A stretch of 64,000 nt of DNA. Source: Microbacterium terricola. GTDB taxonomy: Bacteria > Actinomycetota > Actinomycetes > Actinomycetales > Microbacteriaceae. Both the position numbers and the translations under genes were made by a program. Positions 60,337 to 64,000 of the stretch are shown here, in pieces (the first letter of the stretch is position 1; each line of letters begins with the position of its first letter). The notes below the pieces were generated by a model, which made no database searches, had not been told where the DNA came from, and saw only the letters and a list, made by a program, of their open reading frames with translations. The stretch lies in NCBI RefSeq assembly GCF_027943945.1, contig NZ_AP027141.1, positions 1,116,001-1,180,000 of the forward strand, given 5' to 3'.

Positions 60337-60860
60337 GCGTCGGCCTCCGAACCCCCGAGCGAACTGATTGCGAGACCGTGCACAGACGATGCCGACTCGT
60401 AGTCGACGCGAATTTCCTGCACGTCGGGTCGATTGGCGTCGACCACTGACTTGCCGACTGAGTCAACGAGCGTGACGTCCGAGACGTCAAGGCAAGCCGT
60501 CATCGCGACCGAGTTCACGTCCAAGTCGGCGCTGAGTGGCTGCATTGACGCTACGCGGGACTCGCCCTCGACCGTCCACCCATCCGCATGCATCTGCGAA
60601 AACGATTCCCGCGCGCCCGCATTCGCCTCACCCGTCGTCAGCGCGAAGACCGGCTCGAAGGTCTCCGGGTCGCTCAGGTCCACCTGATTGAGCGCGTCGA
60701 CGTACGCGCGGTAGGTGGCCTCAGCGGCGGCGAAGGCCTCCTCCTCGGTGGCGAAGCCGGCGGCGCTCGGTGTCGGCTCGGGATCGGGGACGCACGCCGT
60801 CAGGCCGACCGCCATGACTGCGGCGAGCGCAAGCGCGGCGAGTCGGCGGTTCACGCCCAC
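60327..60860 (-). CDS. Lipoprotein of unknown function
   Basis: 177 residues. A lipoprotein signal peptide ends in GLTAC (Cys 23) after a hydrophobic core. The rest is an NTF2-like-sized mixed domain with EEEAFAAAEATYRAYVDALNQVD near 39-61, a form common in actinobacterial lipoproteins. It is the first gene of a two-gene unit with the PKD-like protein, and its last bases lie inside that gene. GTG 60860 or GTG 60854 could be the start. Confidence 0.72.
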   Translation of the reverse strand: MGVNRRLAALALAAVMAVGLTACVPDPEPTPSAAGFATEEEAFAAAEATYRAYVDALNQVDLSDPETFEPVFALTTGEANAGARESFSQMHADGWTVEGESRVASMQPLSADLDVNSVAMTACLDVSDVTLVDSVGKSVVDANRPDVQEIRVDYESASSVHGLAISSLGGSEADACD

Positions 60861-60942
60861 ACGGTATCCGCGAAGGCCGCGTCCGCGCCGGAATTATCCA
60901 CAGGTCGGGGGCGCCCGTTCCTCCCCACTGGTGGGCGCCGCG

Positions 60943-60948
60943 TACGCT
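60943..60948 (+). promoter_or_regulatory. -10 box for the DksA-type gene
   Basis: TACGCT, nine bases before the ATG at 60958. No clear ribosome site. Confidence 0.4.
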
Positions 60949-60957
60949 CGGGTCACG

Positions 60958-61317
60958 ATGGGAACCGCACGCGACCGAGCCGGCGCCGACCTCGACGCGC
61001 GCCGTGCCGAGATCGAGGCCCGTGTGGCGACGCTCGACGCCGAGATCGAGCAGCTGCGCGCCGATCGTGCCGTGGATTCCGCCGACGACGAGCACGACCC
61101 CGAGGGCGTCACGCTGTCCACGGAGTGGTCGCGGCTGGTGGGCCTCCGCGACGGGGCCGCTCGCGAACGCGCCGAGATCGTCGCGGCGGAAGAGCGTCGC
61201 ACGACCGGCACCTACGGTGTCTGCGTCGACTGCGGGCGCCGCATCCCGAGCGCCCGGATGCACGCCAGGCCCGAGGCGCAGCGATGTGTCGCGTGCGCCG
61301 AGAAGGCCGGCCTCTGA
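60958..61317 (+). CDS. TraR/DksA-type zinc-finger protein
   Basis: 119 residues. An N-terminal helical coiled-coil part (about 8-85, Arg/Glu/Ala-rich) leads to the C4 zinc finger CVDCGRRIPSARMHARPEA and CVAC. Such proteins enter the RNA polymerase secondary channel or act in related ways; the target here is unknown. A longer upstream frame overlaps the divergent lipoprotein and is not used. Its stop overlaps the ATG of the YchJ-type gene by one base. Confidence 0.85.
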   Translation: MGTARDRAGADLDARRAEIEARVATLDAEIEQLRADRAVDSADDEHDPEGVTLSTEWSRLVGLRDGAARERAEIVAAEERRTTGTYGVCVDCGRRIPSARMHARPEAQRCVACAEKAGL

Positions 61318-61715
61318 TGGGGTTCGCCACGGTGCGGGCGACCGACCGGTGCCCCTGCGGCAGCGGAGACACCTTCGGCGACTGCTGCGGCGCGGTGCTC
61401 GCCGGGTTCCCGCCGCCCACCGCCGAGCGGCTGATGCGCTCGCGGTACAGCGCGTTCGTCGTCGGCGACGCCCCCTACCTGTCGGCGACCTGGCACCCCG
61501 GCACGCGACCGGACACCCTCGAGCCCGACGACGCCCTGCGGTGGACCGGGCTCGAGATCCTCGACGTCTCCGAGGGCGGCGCGGACGACAAGCGCGGCGT
61601 CGTGGAGTTCCGCGCGCACTGGCGCACCGCACGCGAGCGCGGCTCACTGCACGAGCGGAGCCGGTTCGTGAAGCAGTCCGACCGCTGGTGGTACCTCGAC
61701 GGCCAGGTCCGCTGA
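61317..61715 (+). CDS. YchJ-family SEC-C motif protein
   Basis: 132 residues. The N-terminal SEC-C zinc motif CPCGSGDTFGDCCG is followed by the YchJ domain with TAERLMRSRYSAFVVGDAPYL and a C-terminal WRTARERGSLHERSRFVKQSDRWWYLDG, an NTF2-like fold. The family has no settled function. Overlap with the DksA-type gene suggests one operon. Confidence 0.88.
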   Translation: MGFATVRATDRCPCGSGDTFGDCCGAVLAGFPPPTAERLMRSRYSAFVVGDAPYLSATWHPGTRPDTLEPDDALRWTGLEILDVSEGGADDKRGVVEFRAHWRTARERGSLHERSRFVKQSDRWWYLDGQVR

Positions 61716-61760
61716 GCCGACCCGTTCGGCGCCGCACGACCGCACAGAAGGAGGAGGACG

Positions 61761-62405
61761 ATGACCCGCATCCTGATCTTCGGAGGGCACGGCAAGGTCG
61801 CGCTGCTGCTCGCACCGCTCCTGGTCGCGCGCGGCGACGAGGTCACGGCGGTGATCCGCAATCCCGCGCACGCGGATGACGTCGCCGCGACCGGGGCGAC
61901 GCCCGTCGTCGCCGACATCGAGCACCTCGACGCCTCGGGCATCGCGGAGCTCCTCGCCGGGCATGATGCCGTCGTCTGGTCGGCCGGCGCCGGCGGCGGA
62001 GACGCCGCGCGCACCTACGCCGTCGACCGGGATGCTGCGATCGCGTCGATGGATGCCGCGGCGGCCGCCGGTGTCGCGCGCTACGTGATGGTGTCCTGGC
62101 TCGGATCCCGCGCCGACCACGGTGTGCCCGCCGATGACGCGTTCTTCGCCTACGCCGACGCGAAGTGGGCGGCCGACGAGCGGCTCCGCGGCACGGCGCT
62201 GGACTGGACGATCCTCGCGCCGGGCGCGCTCACGCTCGACGAGCCGACCGGCGGCATCGAGCTCGACCCGCACGGCAGGGGAGCGGTGTCGCGGGCCGAC
62301 GTGGCTGCCGTCACCGCCGCAGCGCTCGCCGAGCCCGCGACCGTCGGCCGCACGATCCGCTTCGGCGCCGGCTCGACCCCGATCGCCGAGGCGCTCGCCG
62401 GCTGA
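61761..62405 (+). CDS. NAD(P)-binding NmrA/SDR-type protein
   Basis: 214 residues. The Rossmann loop is ILIFGGHGKVALLLAPLL (about 3-20, GxxGxxA type), with IRNPAHADD next and the SDR-like YVMVSWLGSRADHG. The C-terminal WTILAPGALTLDEPTGGIEL is typical of atypical SDRs like YwnB/NmrA. The classical Tyr-x3-Lys pair is not clear. It may be a flavin or NAD(P)H oxidoreductase; substrate unknown. The ATG follows AGGAGGAGG, a strong ribosome site. Confidence 0.87.
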   Translation: MTRILIFGGHGKVALLLAPLLVARGDEVTAVIRNPAHADDVAATGATPVVADIEHLDASGIAELLAGHDAVVWSAGAGGGDAARTYAVDRDAAIASMDAAAAAGVARYVMVSWLGSRADHGVPADDAFFAYADAKWAADERLRGTALDWTILAPGALTLDEPTGGIELDPHGRGAVSRADVAAVTAAALAEPATVGRTIRFGAGSTPIAEALAG

Positions 62406-62702
62406 CTACCGGCCCGGCTGGTCGAGCGTGATGCGGTTGCCGGTGATCACGCCGGGTCCGTCGCCCGGCGTCGGAGCGGGCGCGGGCACGATCTGCTGGG
62501 CGTCCCACAGCATCCGCGCGTTGTAGCCGGAGGGATTCCAGACCTCGTCCATGCCGCCGAGCGCGCCGCTGGACAGCCCGCGCTCGTCACCGCGGGCGCG
62601 GCGCCGCTTGACGTCGATGAACGCGCCCACGCTGAAGATGGGTGTCGCGATCACGAGCGCGATGAACACCCACATCACGGCTGTCGCGAGCGTCTCCTCC
62701 AC
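62406..62702 (-). CDS. Small membrane protein of unknown function
   Basis: 98 residues, GTG start. One membrane helix (about 6-29, TAVMWVFIALVIATPIFSVGAF) is followed by VKRRRARGDERG and a Pro/Gly-rich cytoplasmic tail with WNPSGYNARMLWDAQQIVPAP. Similar short proteins occur across Microbacteriaceae. Its stop abuts the stop of the converging SDR-type gene. Function unknown. Confidence 0.72.
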   Translation of the reverse strand: MEETLATAVMWVFIALVIATPIFSVGAFIDVKRRRARGDERGLSSGALGGMDEVWNPSGYNARMLWDAQQIVPAPAPTPGDGPGVITGNRITLDQPGR

Positions 62703-62749
62703 ACCGGCGATCCTACGCGGCGCGTCCGGGCGGGTGCCATGATGGCCGG

Positions 62750-63727
62750 ATGTCCCCGACCCGTCCGCCGCGCGCTCCCGTCGACGCCGGCGAGCAGCCG
62801 GAGTCGGTGACCACGGTGCTGGTGGCGCTCGGCGCGAACGCGCTCATCGCGATCGCCAAGACGGTCGCCGCCCTGCTCACCGGCGCGGCGAGCATGGTCG
62901 CCGAGGCGGCGCACTCGTGGGCCGACACCGGCAACGAGGTGCTCCTGTTCATCGCGGGCAGGCGCAGCGTCCGTCCTGCCGACGTCCGCCACCCGGTGGG
63001 CTTCGGTCGTGAAGCGTACGTCTGGTCGCTGTTCGCGGCCTTCGGCCTGTTCGCCGTCGGCGCCGTGGTCTCGATCATGCACGGCATCCAGGGGCTGATC
63101 GATCCGGAGCCCGCGGACCTCTTCGCGGTCTCGTACATCGTCCTCGGTGTCGCCTTCGTCCTCGAGGGCGTCTCGTTCCTGCAGGCGCTGCGGCAGTCGC
63201 GCCGGCAGGCCGCAGCCGCCGAGCACGAGGTCCTGGAGTTCGTGATGCGCACCTCCGACCCGACGCTGCGCGCGGTGTTCTTCGAGGACTCCTCCGCGCT
63301 CGTCGGACTGGTGATCGCGTTCCTCGGCATCCTGCTGCACCAGCTGACGGGCTCGCCGATCCCCGACGCCATCGGCTCGATCCTCGTCGGCGTGCTGCTG
63401 GCGGTGGTCGCGGTGATGCTGATCCAGCAGAACCGGCGTTTCATCGTCGGGGTCGCCGCCGATCCGCGCATCCGCTCCGCGGCGGTGACCGCGCTGCTCG
63501 CGCACCCCGAGGTGCTGCGGGTGACCTATCTGCACATCGAATACGTCGGACCGGGGAAGGTCTTCCTCGTCGCGGCCGTCGATCTGGTGGGGGATGCTGC
63601 CGAGCACACCGTCGCCGAGCGGCTCAACGAGATCGAGGACCGGCTGGAGGCCCACCCCCGCGTCGCCCGCGCAGTCCTCACGCTCTCGCGGCCGGGCGAT
63701 GAGGCCCTGACGGCCGACCTCGCGTAA
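62750..63727 (+). CDS. Cation diffusion facilitator (CDF) metal transporter
   Basis: 325 residues. Six membrane helices (about 22-245) and a C-terminal cytoplasmic metal-sensing domain. Metal ligands are in AAHSWADTGNEVLL (His and Asp of helix 2) and FFEDSSALVGLV (Asp of helix 5). It exports Zn2+, Fe2+ or similar divalent ions in exchange for protons; the metal cannot be told from sequence alone. The ATG has a weak upstream purine run. rpsA follows after 199 bases. Confidence 0.9.
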   Translation: MSPTRPPRAPVDAGEQPESVTTVLVALGANALIAIAKTVAALLTGAASMVAEAAHSWADTGNEVLLFIAGRRSVRPADVRHPVGFGREAYVWSLFAAFGLFAVGAVVSIMHGIQGLIDPEPADLFAVSYIVLGVAFVLEGVSFLQALRQSRRQAAAAEHEVLEFVMRTSDPTLRAVFFEDSSALVGLVIAFLGILLHQLTGSPIPDAIGSILVGVLLAVVAVMLIQQNRRFIVGVAADPRIRSAAVTALLAHPEVLRVTYLHIEYVGPGKVFLVAAVDLVGDAAEHTVAERLNEIEDRLEAHPRVARAVLTLSRPGDEALTADLA

Positions 63728-63777
63728 CCCGGCGACGCACGATCCTGCCGGCCCTCCGACGGGCGCCCCGATTCTGA

Positions 63778-63783
63778 TACCCT
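63778..63783 (+). promoter_or_regulatory. -10 box for the rpsA transcript
   Basis: TACCCT, preceded by TG two bases earlier (TGATACCCT), about 145 bases before the rpsA ATG. The leader is C/A-rich with little structure and ends in an AAGGA ribosome site. No good -35 is seen. Confidence 0.4.
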
Positions 63784-63926
63784 GGAGTGTCACTCATGTG
63801 GCCATTTCGGCGCGCATCTGCGACTCGCAACAACAATCCATTCGCTCCGGAGCACAGCATCCGTTCGCCCTCGCGCGTCCGGCGCTCCCCAGCCCGACAC
63901 AAAACCATCCAAGGACAACCCACTAC

Positions 63927-64000
63927 ATGACTACCGCAACGACCGCCCCGGCCACCAAGCAGATCGCGATCAACGACATCGGATCCGCTGAGGACTTCCT
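63927..64000 (+). CDS. rpsA: 30S ribosomal protein S1, partial
   Basis: Only the first 24 codons are in the window (MTTATTAPATKQIAINDIGS then AEDF), and the gene runs off the right edge. This N-terminus, with KQIAINDIGSAEDFL, is that of actinobacterial S1. S1 helps mRNA bind to the ribosome. A ribosome site AAGGA lies 11 bases before the ATG, and there is a leader of about 140 bases. Confidence 0.9.
   Translation, partial: MTTATTAPATKQIAINDIGSAEDF

Noticed and set aside
1..64000. tRNA, rRNA, prophage, integrase or transposase genes
   Set aside because: No intergenic stretch has a cloverleaf-like pattern or rRNA sequence, and no translated frame resembles a mobile-element protein.

Overview
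The window is one continuous stretch of a high-GC (roughly 70 % by eye) actinobacterial chromosome. The gene order, the bcc-aa3 respiratory genes, the pknL-type neighbourhood, the Wag31/SepF division genes and the protein sequences point to Microbacteriaceae, most likely Microbacterium. The content is almost entirely core housekeeping. I see no transposase, integrase, phage, CRISPR, toxin or biosynthetic cluster, and no rRNA or tRNA gene.

Layout. 1-3.5 kb: fatty-acyl-CoA ligase (cut by the left edge), divergent ROK glucokinase and PlsC acyltransferase. 3.5-10.2 kb: an island also known around M. tuberculosis aroG-pknL-Rv2175c-idsA2, here class II DAHP synthase, a repeat-rich 0.5 kb intergenic region, a PASTA Ser/Thr kinase, a LysM cell-wall enzyme, an Rv2175c-type DNA-binding protein and a polyprenyl diphosphate synthase. 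10.3-28.6 kb: a DUF3040 gene, then the division and cell wall cluster mraZ-rsmH-ftsL-like-ftsI-murF-mraY-murD-ftsW-murG-murC-ftsQ-ftsZ-yggS-sepF-yggT-wag31-lspA-rluD-like. murE is missing from its usual place between ftsI and murF. 28.6-31 kb: NUDIX, GNAT, VKOR and DinB-like genes. 31-38.6 kb: dnaE, an unknown membrane protein, hisD, nrdR and pyrD. 38.6-42.8 kb: a secreted repeat protein, DUF3043, an M20 peptidase and an ErpA-type Fe-S carrier. 42.9-52 kb: the aerobic respiratory branch, with ctaCDF plus a PP2C phosphatase on the + strand and ctaE-qcrCAB on the - strand. 52-64 kb: trpD, small membrane proteins, a PHP hydrolase, an MFS transporter, a SHOCT protein next to a NarL-type two-component system, a 5'-3' exonuclease, two secreted proteins, a DksA-type zinc-finger protein, a YchJ-type protein, an NAD(P)-binding protein, a CDF metal transporter and the first codons of rpsA.

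How the genes work together. Most of 10-28 kb makes lipid II (murF, mraY, murD, murG, murC) and builds the septum (FtsI, FtsW, FtsQ, FtsL-like, FtsZ, SepF, Wag31). The PASTA kinase, LysM enzyme and prenyl synthase beside it also belong to envelope growth. QcrCAB and CtaCDEF form the cytochrome bcc-aa3 supercomplex.

The less ordinary signals are regulatory. Many genes start about 6-9 bases after a TANNNT box, the mark of leaderless mRNAs. In five cases the stop codon of the upstream gene forms the first three bases of that box. A matching inverted repeat lies in front of both the two-component operon and the SHOCT gene. Palindromes precede ftsZ, and two 62-bp palindromic elements sit next to the kinase gene. 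No clearly new multi-gene system was found.
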